Shown here one piece after another: positions 53,291-61,640 of a stretch of DNA of 64,000 nucleotides. Positions within the stretch are counted from its first letter, which is position 1, and each line of letters opens with the position of its first letter. A model generated the notes under the pieces. That model searched no databases and was not told where the DNA came from. It was given only the letters and a program-made list of their open reading frames with translations. The position numbers and the translations under genes are program-made. Source of the stretch: Archangium violaceum (GTDB lineage Bacteria; Myxococcota; Myxococcia; Myxococcales; Myxococcaceae); assembly GCF_016887565.1 (NCBI RefSeq), contig NZ_CP069396.1, positions 10,956,001 to 11,020,000 of the forward strand, in the 5' to 3' direction.

Positions 53291-53526
53291 TCTCACCAGG
53301 AGCTACGCGGAGGTGATTTGAGTGGATTTTCGATGCGCCTCACCCCCGGTGACGCCCGGGGCTCGACTGCCTGGTGGCCACGCGTGGATGTTCGCGCGGC
53401 TCGAGTGACCTGAGGGCGCCAGTCGCCGTCGGGCTCGATTCATTACGCGCATGGGGGCCTGCCAGGACGGTGTCGGCAAGCGGCATGTTGAGCGGGCCTT
53501 CGATACCAAGACAGGACACACGGGCC

Positions 53527-53946
53527 ATGGCGATGTCGCGGCCGAGCGTATCGAGGCCACAACAGTTCGCCGGCTCGCACCTGGCCCGGGTCTTCGATTG
53601 GAAGACTCGCACCTGGCGGACGGCGCGCGGAGGGACGATCGAGCCGAGGCAACGCATCGACTTCGACTACGAGCAGGACACCGGGGGAGCCCGCTGCCCA
53701 TTCCACGCCCACATCCTCGAGTTCATCCAATCCGCCTGGGCCAACTCGATCCACTTCGTCAAGATGAACGGTGGATTGGATGGGGTGATTGGCCAGGGGA
53801 CGCAGGTGCCAGACGGTCCGCTGTGGTGCAAGACATACGGAAACCTGGACGAAACCATTGGCTTCGATTTCAGCGACGTCATCAAGCTCAGGGGGGGAGA
53901 CTACTTCTTCGCCCCCAGCGTCGCCTTCCTCCAGGGCCTGGGCTGA
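53527..53946 (+). pseudogene. DyP-type peroxidase remnant
   Basis: The frame reads RIDFDYEQDTGGARCPFHAH then jumps to ILEFIQSAWANSIHFVKMNG and ends KLRGGDYFFAPSVAFLQGLG. The RCPF(G/H)AHIR motif and the closing R-G-G-x-Y-F-F-x-P-S motif are those of dye-decolourising peroxidases. The 60-80 residues that normally separate RCPFHAHI from the last part are missing, as is most of the N-terminal half, so this is a deleted copy. The ATG at 53527 is an arbitrary start. Confidence 0.65.
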
Positions 53947-54207
53947 AACACGAGGGAGGTGGCACGATGAGTGAGAACGATCCGACGTCCAGGGTTTCGG
54001 CGCACCCATGTGTGCTGGCACCGCGCGAGCGCGTGTACCAACGGGGCTGCACCGCCTCTCCACCGGCCCGGCCCACAGCCCGCGTGGCACCCCGTCAGCA
54101 GCCCTTCTCGACCCCTCGGCTCCAGCCCTCTCCCTCAACAGCGCCCCCATCCCGCCTAGACGCGACGCTCAGGCCCCAGGTCTCCCGGTTCGCACAGGCT
54201 CCTGCGT
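53947..54207. other. Gene-start remnant and repeat C
   Basis: Directly after the DyP remnant, GAGGGAGGTGGCACG precedes an ATG at 53967 (MSENDPTSRVSAHPCVLAPR), which looks like the start of a former second gene of a peroxidase operon. It loses coding character within about 20 codons. Repeat C copy 2 follows. No complete gene was seen. Confidence 0.4.
54126..54163. repeat. Dispersed repeat C, copy 2
   Basis: Matches 28459-28496 in the same orientation over 38 bases with three differences (CCCTCTCCCTCAACAG at its start). Confidence 0.65.
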
Positions 54208-54505
54208 TCATTCCGCGTGAGCGAGGATGTTCACCAACTTGCCGAACGGATCGCGCACGAAGAACCGGCGCACGCCCCAGGGCTCGTCGACCGGGCCATA
54301 CTCGACAGGGATGTTTGCCTTCTTCACTCGGCCGAGGACCGCTTCCAGGTCGTCGACCTCGATCGACAGGTCTGGCGCCGGCGCACCCGAACCACCCTCG
54401 GACAAGAAGCTGATCTGCACCGGCATCTTCTCTCGCGAGCCGTAGGTCGCGATCCATCCCATGTCCATGAGGACATCGAGGCCGAGGATGTCCTTGTTTT
54501 CGAGG
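54208..54505 (-). pseudogene. 5'-truncated VOC (glyoxalase-fold) gene
   Basis: The C-terminal three quarters of a VOC domain: ILGLDVLMDMGWIATYGSRE, APDLSIEVDDLEAVLGRVKK and EPWGVRRFFVRDPFGKLVNI. The first 20 or so residues, including the beta-alpha unit that normally starts with the first metal ligand, are absent; upstream sequence in frame is unrelated. It is probably not translated into a folded protein. Confidence 0.65.
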
Positions 54506-54711
54506 CGAGCAAGCGAGCAGGCGAGGAGCAGCCCGAGCAAAGGAGGAGGGGGGGCCAACGGGACTGGTTGCGAAGATTTCTCCCGTCCAGTGCACCGATG
54601 ACAGTCCCCTCCTTGAACACTCCTCCTCCCATCAGCCTGGACGGCCATGGGTGTGCCCTCGCTTGGCCAATCACCCTCCCTGGCGCAAGTTAAGAGGAGG
54701 GAGGAGAGGGG

Positions 54712-57306
54712 ATGTGGGGAGCCCAACCGCACACCGGACCCCAAAGCATGACAAGGTCCCTGCTTGAGGACAGAAGAACCCGTCCAGAGGAGGCACGGGT
54801 CCCACTCCTGCTCGTGGGGTTGTCCCTGGCGGAGACGGCTGACCTGGAGGCCATGCTGGCCCCCCTGGACCAACCGGTGCTCAAGGTCGTCCCCTGGAGC
54901 GAAGCGCTCCTGGGCCTGCTCGACCAGGAGCCCGCCTGCCTCCTCGTCGATGCGCGCCGCGACCGGGCCGCGGGATTCAAGGTGGCCCATCGCCTGCGTG
55001 GTCACGAACGCGCCCGGCACATCCCCCTCCTCCTCCTCCTCGGAGCGAGCGCCTATGGCCAATCGGACCCGAGCTGGGACCGGGGGCTGGAGCTGGTGGA
55101 CTGCCTGTTCGAGCCCATTCCCCCGGACCTCCTCCGCGCCAAGGTGGGAATGTGCATCGGGCTCCACCGGCGCGAGCAGGCAGCGCGGTCGGCACTCGCC
55201 CGGGTCGACTGTATCGAGGCGGCCGCGCATGAGCGGGAGCGCGTGCTGAATACCCTGCTGGGAAACCTGCCAGTGATGGTCTACCGCTGTCTCAACGAGT
55301 CCGATTACCCCCTGGTCTACGTCAGTGAGGGAGCCCTCCCGCTCACCGGCTACAACTCCGAGGACTTCCTCGCGCGGCGCGTGCTCTGGGAGGACATCGT
55401 CCACCCCGACGACATCCCTCGGGTGTGGGAAGACGTCCAGACAGCTGTCAGTGCCCGAAAGCCCTTTACCCTCACCTACCGGCTGCGAACACGTACCGGA
55501 GAGGAGCGGTGGGTGTGGGGGCGCGGGGTGGAAATCCAGGTGCCAGGGAGCACGCACCCCATCTTGGAGGGATTCATCACCGACATCACCACGCTCAAGC
55601 ACGCCGAGCAGGAGCGGGAGCGGCTGCTGGCAGAGGTGGAGGCGGAGCGCTGCCGTCTGGAGGCCATCCTTCAGCAGTTGCCGTGCGGATTATATGTCGC
55701 CGAAGCACCCTCGGGACGGACGCTGCTCGCCAATGCCGAGGCCGAGCAGCTCCTCGGATACCCCTTGCTCAAGGTCCAGAGCTCGAGGGAGTTCGCCCAC
55801 TACCACGCCATCCACCCGGACGGGCGCCCCTATACCGCGGAGGAGTATCCGATTACCCACGTCCTGGCCACCGGGAAGGCCCAGACGGGGGTGGAGCTGC
55901 TCTACCGCCAGCCCGACGGCTCCTGTCGGACCCTGCACCTCAACGCCGGGCCCGTCCGGGACAGCCAGGGAGTGCTGCGGGCGGTGGTGGCGAGCTTCAT
56001 GGACATCACCGAGCGCAAGCGCACCGAGCTGCATCAGGCCTTCCTGGCCTCGGTGGGCGAGCTCTCCGGCAGCACGCTCGACTACGAGGTCACGCTCACC
56101 CAGGTGGTGCGCAAAGCCGTGCCCGAGCTCGGGGATGCCTGCATGCTGGATGTCGTCGAGCCGGACGGCACCCTTCGCCGCATGGCGGCGCACCACGTGG
56201 ACCCGGCGCAGGTGGAGCTCCTCCACGAGGTGGGCCGGAGCGGGGTGTTGCGGCTCGATTCGCCCAGCGGACCGGGGTCCGTCATCCGGACCGGGAAGAC
56301 AGCGCTGCTGCCCCACGTCACCGACGACATGATCGTCCGCTACGCCCCCAATGCCACGGCCCTGGCGCTCCTGCGCAGGGTCCACATCACCTCCGTGCTG
56401 ACCGTGCCGCTGCATGCCCGGGGCCGCACCTTCGGGGCGCTCACCTTCATGTATTGCCGCTCGGGCCGCCATTTCGGCCCGGAGACCCTACCGCTGGCCG
56501 AGGAGTTGGCGCGCCGGGCCGCGCTCGCGTTGGACAACGCGTGCCTGTACCGCGAGGCCCGGCACGCGGTGAAGCTGCGCGACGAGTTCCTCTCGGTGGC
56601 CTCCCATGAGCTGAAGACACCGCTCACTCCCCTGAGCCTCAAGCTCACCGCCCTGTCTCGCGAGTTCCCGCAGTGGGCGGGAGATGCCTGGGCGGCCCGG
56701 TTCCAACACCACCTGGACATGGCCCAGCGACAGGTGCACAAGCTGACCACGCTCATCAACATGCTGCTCGACATCACCCGCATCTCCCAGGGGGAGCTGG
56801 CCCTGCGGCTGGAGGAGACGGATCTGGGTGAGGTGCTGCGCGAGGTGGCGGACTGGTTCGTCCCCGAGGCGGCGCGGGCGGGCTCGGAGCTGCGGGTGGA
56901 GCGGGAGGCGCCAGTGCCCGGAAGGTGGGATCGGCTGCGGCTGGAGCAGGTCGTCACCAACCTGCTCTCCAACGCCATCCGCTACGGCGCCGGCCGTCCC
57001 ATTCTCGTCCGCGCAGCGCTGGAGGGAGACCTCGCGCGCCTGGTGGTGCGCGACGAGGGCATCGGCATCCCGCCAGAGGCCCAGGCGCATCTCTTCGACA
57101 AGTTCGGCAAGTTCGAGCGGGCTACCTCGGAACGGCACGCCGGAGGCCTGGGACTGGGGCTCTACATCACCCGCTGCATCGTGGAGTCCCTGGGTGGGAG
57201 CATCCGGGTGGAGAGCCGCCCGGGAGCCGGCTCCACCTTCACGGTCGAGCTGCCTTGCTCGGGTCCGCCCCATGGGCGCGGCGCGCTCTACTCGATGGAG
57301 CGGTAG
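54712..57306 (+). CDS. Hybrid-type PAS/GAF sensor histidine kinase
   Basis: 864 residues with a strong ribosome site (GGAGAGGGG). Residues 30-155 resemble a receiver domain (LLLVGLSLAETADLEAMLAP, the phospho-acceptor candidate Asp80 in CLLVDARRD). About 185-310 is a PAS domain with PAC motif (YRLRTRTGEERWVWGRGVEI), about 325-450 a second PAS/PAC (LYRQPDGSCRTLHLNAGPVR), about 455-615 a GAF domain (LHARGRTFGALTFMYCRSGR). HisKA has the phospho-acceptor His632 in SVASHELKTPLTPLSLKL, and the ATP-binding part shows NLLSNAIRYGAG, DEGIGIPPEA and GLGLGLYI. No membrane segment, so it is a soluble sensor. Its cognate regulator is not adjacent. The stop overlaps the convergent VWA gene by 19 bases. Confidence 0.92.
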   Translation: MWGAQPHTGPQSMTRSLLEDRRTRPEEARVPLLLVGLSLAETADLEAMLAPLDQPVLKVVPWSEALLGLLDQEPACLLVDARRDRAAGFKVAHRLRGHERARHIPLLLLLGASAYGQSDPSWDRGLELVDCLFEPIPPDLLRAKVGMCIGLHRREQAARSALARVDCIEAAAHERERVLNTLLGNLPVMVYRCLNESDYPLVYVSEGALPLTGYNSEDFLARRVLWEDIVHPDDIPRVWEDVQTAVSARKPFTLTYRLRTRTGEERWVWGRGVEIQVPGSTHPILEGFITDITTLKHAEQERERLLAEVEAERCRLEAILQQLPCGLYVAEAPSGRTLLANAEAEQLLGYPLLKVQSSREFAHYHAIHPDGRPYTAEEYPITHVLATGKAQTGVELLYRQPDGSCRTLHLNAGPVRDSQGVLRAVVASFMDITERKRTELHQAFLASVGELSGSTLDYEVTLTQVVRKAVPELGDACMLDVVEPDGTLRRMAAHHVDPAQVELLHEVGRSGVLRLDSPSGPGSVIRTGKTALLPHVTDDMIVRYAPNATALALLRRVHITSVLTVPLHARGRTFGALTFMYCRSGRHFGPETLPLAEELARRAALALDNACLYREARHAVKLRDEFLSVASHELKTPLTPLSLKLTALSREFPQWAGDAWAARFQHHLDMAQRQVHKLTTLINMLLDITRISQGELALRLEETDLGEVLREVADWFVPEAARAGSELRVEREAPVPGRWDRLRLEQVVTNLLSNAIRYGAGRPILVRAALEGDLARLVVRDEGIGIPPEAQAHLFDKFGKFERATSERHAGGLGLGLYITRCIVESLGGSIRVESRPGAGSTFTVELPCSGPPHGRGALYSMER

Positions 57307-58715
57307 ACGCCGCCGGTGGCCTTGGCCAGCTGGAGCATCAGCTCGCGCGACTTGGGCTTGTTGTCACCGCTGGTCTTGCCCATCAGGAAGGCGATGGTGT
57401 TCACCACCGCCTTGCGCTGGGCGTTCCAGGCGGCCACGTCCTGGAGGATGGCCGCGTTGGCCGTCTTCTTGCCCTCCGACGGCATGCCATCGGTGAGGAA
57501 GTAGATGGAGTCCGCTTCGGGGTCGGCGAACGCCTTCTCCAGCGCGCCGTGGATGTTGGTGCCGCCGTTCTGGCGCAGCCCGCTCACGTACTGCACCGCC
57601 TCCTGCACCGACTGCGGAGTGGCCGCGATGAGCCCGGGCTTCCACGTCTGCACGCCCGAGGAGAAGATGACGAGGTTGAACTTCGCGTCCGCCGGGAGCT
57701 GCTCCTTCAGCACGGACTGCAGCTCGCGCTGCACGAACTGGAGCCGGTTGAGCGTCTCGCCACGGTTGGTGGTGAAGCGCGCCTCCATGCTGCCGGAGAC
57801 GTCCACCACGAAGATGACGCGCTTGCTGCGGATGGTGCCGTACACCGGGCTGCGCGGCTTGATGGTCTCGAGAATCCTGCGCGCCTCCTCCTTGTCGTTA
57901 CCGAAGGTGAAGCCGTCGAGGATGATGAACTTGTTCTCCGCATCGGTGATGGCGTCCTTGAGCACGCGCAGCACCTTCAGCTTGTCATCGCTGAAGGAGT
58001 ACTTGCCCAGCACCCCGAGCACCTCGCGTGACGTCATGCCGAGCATGTGCTCGTCCATCAGCGTCACCGCCTTCACCATGTCGTCGCTGAAGGTGAAGAT
58101 CGGGACGAGCTGCTGAATCTGCGCGGAGGTGAAGCCCTCGGGACGGCTGGCGATGGCCGTCTTGAGCACGTTCATCTTGTCATCGGTGAAGCGCTCCTTC
58201 TTGAGCGCCGCGACGAGCGCGCGGGCGTCCGCATCCGGCCAGGCACCCACCTGGTTCACCAGCAGCGGCGTCGTCTCGCCGGTGCCGCCGAGGGCGGACG
58301 CGCTGCCGGGGGCCGGCGCGGCGCTGGAGGGGGCGGGCGTGGCCCTCTGGAGGTCGGCCAGGAGCTGCTCGGCCTTCGCCTTCTCGTCGTCGAAGCTGAA
58401 GAGGTTGACGAGCCTGGCCTTGTTCTCTGGATCCTCGATGCGCCCCTTGAGCGCCGAGAGCGCCTCGAGCTTGTCATCGCCGAAGGAGAACTGGCTGGCC
58501 AGACGCGCTACCTGCTCGCAGGTGAAGGTGTTGGTGGAGGCCGCGGTCTTCAGGACGGTGATCTTCGCATCGGAGAGGCCCTCCTTCTTCACGCGCGCGT
58601 GGAGCTGCTCGAAGGCCGCGCCGTCCATCGCCAGGGCGGACGCGGGCAGCAGCACGGCGAGCGTGAGGCACACCGTCAGGCAGCAGGAAAGGATTCTCGA
58701 AACACAAGATTGCAA
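57288..58715 (-). CDS. DUF4476 and von Willebrand A domain secreted protein
   Basis: 475 residues from a TTG at 58715 with GAGGGG ahead of it; no other start gives the signal peptide (ILSCCLTVCLTLAVLLPASA). The first 90 residues of the mature part and a second block at about 190-260 carry DUF4476-like repeats (FSFGDDKLEALSAL, FTFSDDMVKAVTLM, KYSFSDDKLKVLRVL), four or so in all. A VWA domain follows at about 305-475 with a complete MIDAS signature DVSGSM (KRVIFVVDVSGSMEARF) and IYFLTDGMPSEGKK. VWA domains bind partners through a metal ion. The protein is probably exported and may form a DUF4476-based assembly. Convergent overlap with the histidine kinase gene is 19 bases. Confidence 0.75.
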   Translation of the reverse strand: MQSCVSRILSCCLTVCLTLAVLLPASALAMDGAAFEQLHARVKKEGLSDAKITVLKTAASTNTFTCEQVARLASQFSFGDDKLEALSALKGRIEDPENKARLVNLFSFDDEKAKAEQLLADLQRATPAPSSAAPAPGSASALGGTGETTPLLVNQVGAWPDADARALVAALKKERFTDDKMNVLKTAIASRPEGFTSAQIQQLVPIFTFSDDMVKAVTLMDEHMLGMTSREVLGVLGKYSFSDDKLKVLRVLKDAITDAENKFIILDGFTFGNDKEEARRILETIKPRSPVYGTIRSKRVIFVVDVSGSMEARFTTNRGETLNRLQFVQRELQSVLKEQLPADAKFNLVIFSSGVQTWKPGLIAATPQSVQEAVQYVSGLRQNGGTNIHGALEKAFADPEADSIYFLTDGMPSEGKKTANAAILQDVAAWNAQRKAVVNTIAFLMGKTSGDNKPKSRELMLQLAKATGGVYRSIE

Positions 58716-59165
58716 GGGTGCCCCCCTCGGAGCGGATGTCCGCCGTGCATCGGCGGAGGTGTTGAGTGCGGCCGCAAGAGACGGGCGTGGAGGTGATGAA
58801 TTCAACCCATTTCGAGATTCGCGAGCGACGCTCAGTGACAAGGCCTTCCACGAGTACCAGGGCGAGCCACCCGTGGGCCTGAAGCCCTCGGCTTCCGGGC
58901 GGTCGTCCCCTTGTGGTTGGGGCCCATCCCCTTCGCCTTCACCTATGCGGTGATGGCGCGCAATGGCCGGAGGTGGCGAGGTGGTGTCCGAGGTGGTGTC
59001 AAAGAACTCCGAGGTGGTGTCAAAGAACTCGATAAGCGGGACGCGAACGCGAACGAGACTCGGCGTGGACGGGTGAATCTCGCGGCCTCCAAGTCTTTCC
59101 AAGGACTTGCGGATGGCCTGCGGAGTGCATTGACCTCGCGGCCGGTACGGTATGGAGGGAGAGGG
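58716..59165. promoter_or_regulatory. Divergent region ahead of the RAYT gene
   Basis: About 450 bases between the minus-strand VWA gene and the RAYT gene. It holds the upstream pair of RAYT repeats (58990-59030). No other feature is evident. Confidence 0.4.
58990..59030. repeat. RAYT left repeats
   Basis: Two direct copies, 58990-59009 and 59011-59030, separated by one C. Their core is GGTGTCAAAGAACTC. A half copy (GAGGTGGTGTC without AAAGAACTC) precedes them. Confidence 0.8.
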
Positions 59166-60098
59166 ATGGGCTGGCCGCTGAGGATGTTCCAGGAGGAGGG
59201 CTACTACTTCGTCACGTCCAGGTGCTTCCAGGGAAGGCTGCTGCTACGACCTGGCGCGGAGATGAACGAGGTGGTGGGGGGAGTGCTGGCGAGAGCCGTG
59301 CAGCAGAGCGCCGGCTGCGTGAGGCTGCATGCCTTCACCTTCGCCTCCAACCACTTCCACCTGTTGGTGTGGGCTCGGGGAGCGGCGCTTGCCAGCTTCA
59401 TGCAGTACCTGCGCGCCAACCTCTCCAGGAAGGTGGGGCAGTTGGTGGACTGGAGTGGAGGCTTCTGGGAGAGGCGCTACTCGGCGGAGCCGGTGCTGGA
59501 CGACGAGGCATTGGTGGGACGGCTGCGCTACGTGTTGGCCCATGGGGTGAAGGAGGGGTTGGTGGAGAAGTGCACCGAGTGGCCGGGCCTCACGTGTCTG
59601 CCGCAGTTGTTGGGACCGGCGCGGCGGCTGTTCCGGTGGTTCAACTGGACGAAGCGCTGGAGCAAACGGGGCAGCGAGGACATGACCGCGGGGGAGGGGC
59701 GCTTCGCCGAGGAGTGGGCCGAGCCAGTGGAGTTGGAGGTGGCGCCCCTGCCGTGTTGGAAAGGACTGGGAGAGGAGGAGAGGCAGCGGGCGGTGCGAAA
59801 CCTTCTGGAGGAGGTGGAAGCCGAAGCCCGAGGACGGGGTACGCCTGCGTTGGGGGAACGGGCTGTGCGAGCACAGCACCCTCATACCCGGCCCGAGCAC
59901 CTCAAGCGCAGCCCGCGGCCAGTGGGGCATGCCTCCACGCGCCAGGCATTGAAGGAGCTACGCGAGCAGTACCGGGCCTTTGTCGCGGTGTTCCGAGAGG
60001 CGGCGGAGCGGTGGAGACGGGGGGATTTCTCGGCGCGCTTTCCTCTCTTCTCCTTCCCACCGCGTGTCGTGCCGGGTCGTGCGGCTCAAGTTCTTTGA
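59166..60098 (+). CDS. REP-associated (RAYT/Y1-type) transposase
   Basis: 310 residues from ATG 59166, with GGAGGGAGAGGG before it. The HUH motif is in SNHFHLLVWARG (His63, His65), which binds the metal and nicking site in the Y1 transposase fold. The catalytic tyrosine is less certain: FMQYLRANLSRKVGQL holds Tyr81, but at a spacing that does not match the usual RAYT tyrosine, so chemistry may be altered or my alignment wrong. The following RRYSAEPVLDDEALVGRLRY is typical of a large myxobacterial group. The C-terminal 100 residues are charged. The stop falls inside the first right-hand repeat. Confidence 0.8.
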   Translation: MGWPLRMFQEEGYYFVTSRCFQGRLLLRPGAEMNEVVGGVLARAVQQSAGCVRLHAFTFASNHFHLLVWARGAALASFMQYLRANLSRKVGQLVDWSGGFWERRYSAEPVLDDEALVGRLRYVLAHGVKEGLVEKCTEWPGLTCLPQLLGPARRLFRWFNWTKRWSKRGSEDMTAGEGRFAEEWAEPVELEVAPLPCWKGLGEEERQRAVRNLLEEVEAEARGRGTPALGERAVRAQHPHTRPEHLKRSPRPVGHASTRQALKELREQYRAFVAVFREAAERWRRGDFSARFPLFSFPPRVVPGRAAQVL

Positions 60099-60134
60099 CA
60101 CCCTCTCGGGCTCAAGTTCTTTGACACCCTCTCG
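60083..60134. repeat. RAYT right repeats
   Basis: Two exact 26-base direct copies (60083-60108 and 60109-60134). Their AGTTCTTTGACACC core is the reverse complement of the left-hand core. Confidence 0.8.
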
Positions 60135-60155
60135 AGCGGCGGGTTGCGTGGATGG

Positions 60156-61487
60156 ATGGGTGCGGTGTTGTCAGCAGCCCTGTTGCTCACAGGCGCCTCT
60201 CAGGCCCAACCACGGTCCGGCCCGGGCGAGCCGGTGGACGCGGCAATGCGCGCGAAGATCGTGGATCGCGTCTCGGCGGCGCTGAATGAGCACTACGTCT
60301 TCCCGGATGTGGCCAAGAAGATGGAAGCAGGCATCCGCCAGAAGCTGAAGGCGGGCGCTTACGACAAGATCGCCAACTCAGCCGAGCTGGCGGAGGTGCT
60401 GACCCGCGACCTTCGGGAGGTGAGCAAGGACAAGCACCTGGGCGTCCGCTACGCGCCCTCACAGCCCCCGGAGCTGGACTCCAGCGGACCGCCCAGTCCC
60501 GCCACCCGCGAGAAGCTCCGCCGCGAGCTGGCCTCCGTGAACTTCGGCTTCGAGAAGGTCGAGCGGCTGGCAGGCAACGTGGGCTACCTCGACCTGCGCG
60601 GCTTCGTTGGCGCGGAGCTCGCCGGAGAGACGGCCATCTCCGCCATGAACTTCCTGAGCAACTCCGATGCGGTGATCATCGACCTGCGCAAGAACGGTGG
60701 TGGCGATCCGTCGATGGTGCAGCTCATCACCAGCTACTTCTTCGACCAGCCGACGCACCTCAACAACTTCTACATCCGCAAGGGGAACGTCACGCAGCAG
60801 TTCTGGACCTCGGCCCACGTGGCCGGCAAGCGGATGACCGATGTCCCCGTCTACGTGCTCACCAGCCAGCGCACGTTCTCAGCGGCCGAGGAGTTCACTT
60901 ACGACCTGAAGAACCTCAAGCGTGCCACCATCGTGGGCGAGACGACGGGTGGCGGCGCCCATCCGGTCAATGCCCACTTCCTGGCGGACGTGCACCTGCT
61001 GGCCTTCGTTCCCTTTGGCCGCGCGGTGAATCCCATCACCGGCACCAACTGGGAGGGCACGGGCATCGCTCCGGACATCCAGGTCCCAGCGGACAAGGCG
61101 CTCGAAGCGGCCCACCTGGATGCGCTGAAGAAGCTGCAGAACCAGGCCAAGGACGACGCGCGGAAGCAGCGGCTGTCGTGGTCCCTTCAGAAGGTGGAGG
61201 CGATGGCTCGCCCAGTGACGCTGACCGCCGAGGTGCTGAAGAGCTTCGCGGGGGGGGGCTATGGGCCGCGCACGCTGCGCTATGAGAACGGCTCGCTCTG
61301 GTACGAGCGGAAGCAAACCGGGATGAAGGTCCGGGTGGTTCCAATGACTGCGGACACCCTCATGCTCGATGACGGCATGGACATCCTCCGCCTCCGCATC
61401 GAAAAGGATGCCTCCGGCAAGGTGACCGGGCTGACCGTGCTGTATGACGACGGCCGCGCGGACAAATTTCCACGCACCGAAGGCTGA
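60156..61487 (+). CDS. S41 family peptidase (IRBP/C-terminal processing type)
   Basis: 443 residues from the ATG at 60156; a TTG four codons earlier is possible. MGAVLSAALLLTGASQA is the signal peptide. An N-terminal S41_N helical domain (about 25-120; LREVSKDKHLGVRYAPSQPP) is followed by the catalytic domain with VIIDLRKNGGGDPSMVQLIT, the nucleophile Ser242 in TSQRTFSAAEEFTYDLKNLK and GETTGGGAHP. There is no PDZ domain. It therefore resembles the IRBP/tricorn-core type that trims peptides outside the cell. The promoter side is only 22 bases from the RAYT element, so expression may have been altered by insertion. Confidence 0.85.
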   Translation: MGAVLSAALLLTGASQAQPRSGPGEPVDAAMRAKIVDRVSAALNEHYVFPDVAKKMEAGIRQKLKAGAYDKIANSAELAEVLTRDLREVSKDKHLGVRYAPSQPPELDSSGPPSPATREKLRRELASVNFGFEKVERLAGNVGYLDLRGFVGAELAGETAISAMNFLSNSDAVIIDLRKNGGGDPSMVQLITSYFFDQPTHLNNFYIRKGNVTQQFWTSAHVAGKRMTDVPVYVLTSQRTFSAAEEFTYDLKNLKRATIVGETTGGGAHPVNAHFLADVHLLAFVPFGRAVNPITGTNWEGTGIAPDIQVPADKALEAAHLDALKKLQNQAKDDARKQRLSWSLQKVEAMARPVTLTAEVLKSFAGGGYGPRTLRYENGSLWYERKQTGMKVRVVPMTADTLMLDDGMDILRLRIEKDASGKVTGLTVLYDDGRADKFPRTEG

Positions 61488-61588
61488 ACGCTGGGGGAGC
61501 CCCCGACGACGGGCGCGCGCCATCACCCCGGCGCGCGGCCGATTCGTTACCGCCTCCGCGCCGGACGTGGGCCTGACGCGGGCTGAAC

Positions 61589-61613
61589 CCCCGGGGCCAC
61601 GCGGGCCCCGGGG
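61589..61613. terminator. Hairpin between convergent genes
   Basis: CCCCGGGGCC pairs with GGCCCCGGGG around a 5-base loop. It lies about 100 bases after the S41 stop and 28 before the end of the convergent surface-protein gene, so it may serve both. No U-tract. Confidence 0.5.
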
Positions 61614-61640
61614 ACGCCCGTCTCCGGGCCTCAGTGACCG

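Larger units (their letters stand above)
58990..60134 (+). mobile_element. RAYT-type element framed by inverted pairs of tandem repeats
   Basis: The transposase gene is bordered on the left by two tandem copies of GAGGTGGTGTCAAAGAACTC (58990 and 59011) and on the right by two tandem copies starting GGCTCAAGTTCTTTGACACC (60083 and 60109, 26-base period). The left and right units contain the same 14-base core, GGTGTCAAAGAACT, in opposite orientations. This pattern fits a REPtron or IS200/IS605-like unit. Confidence 0.65.
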
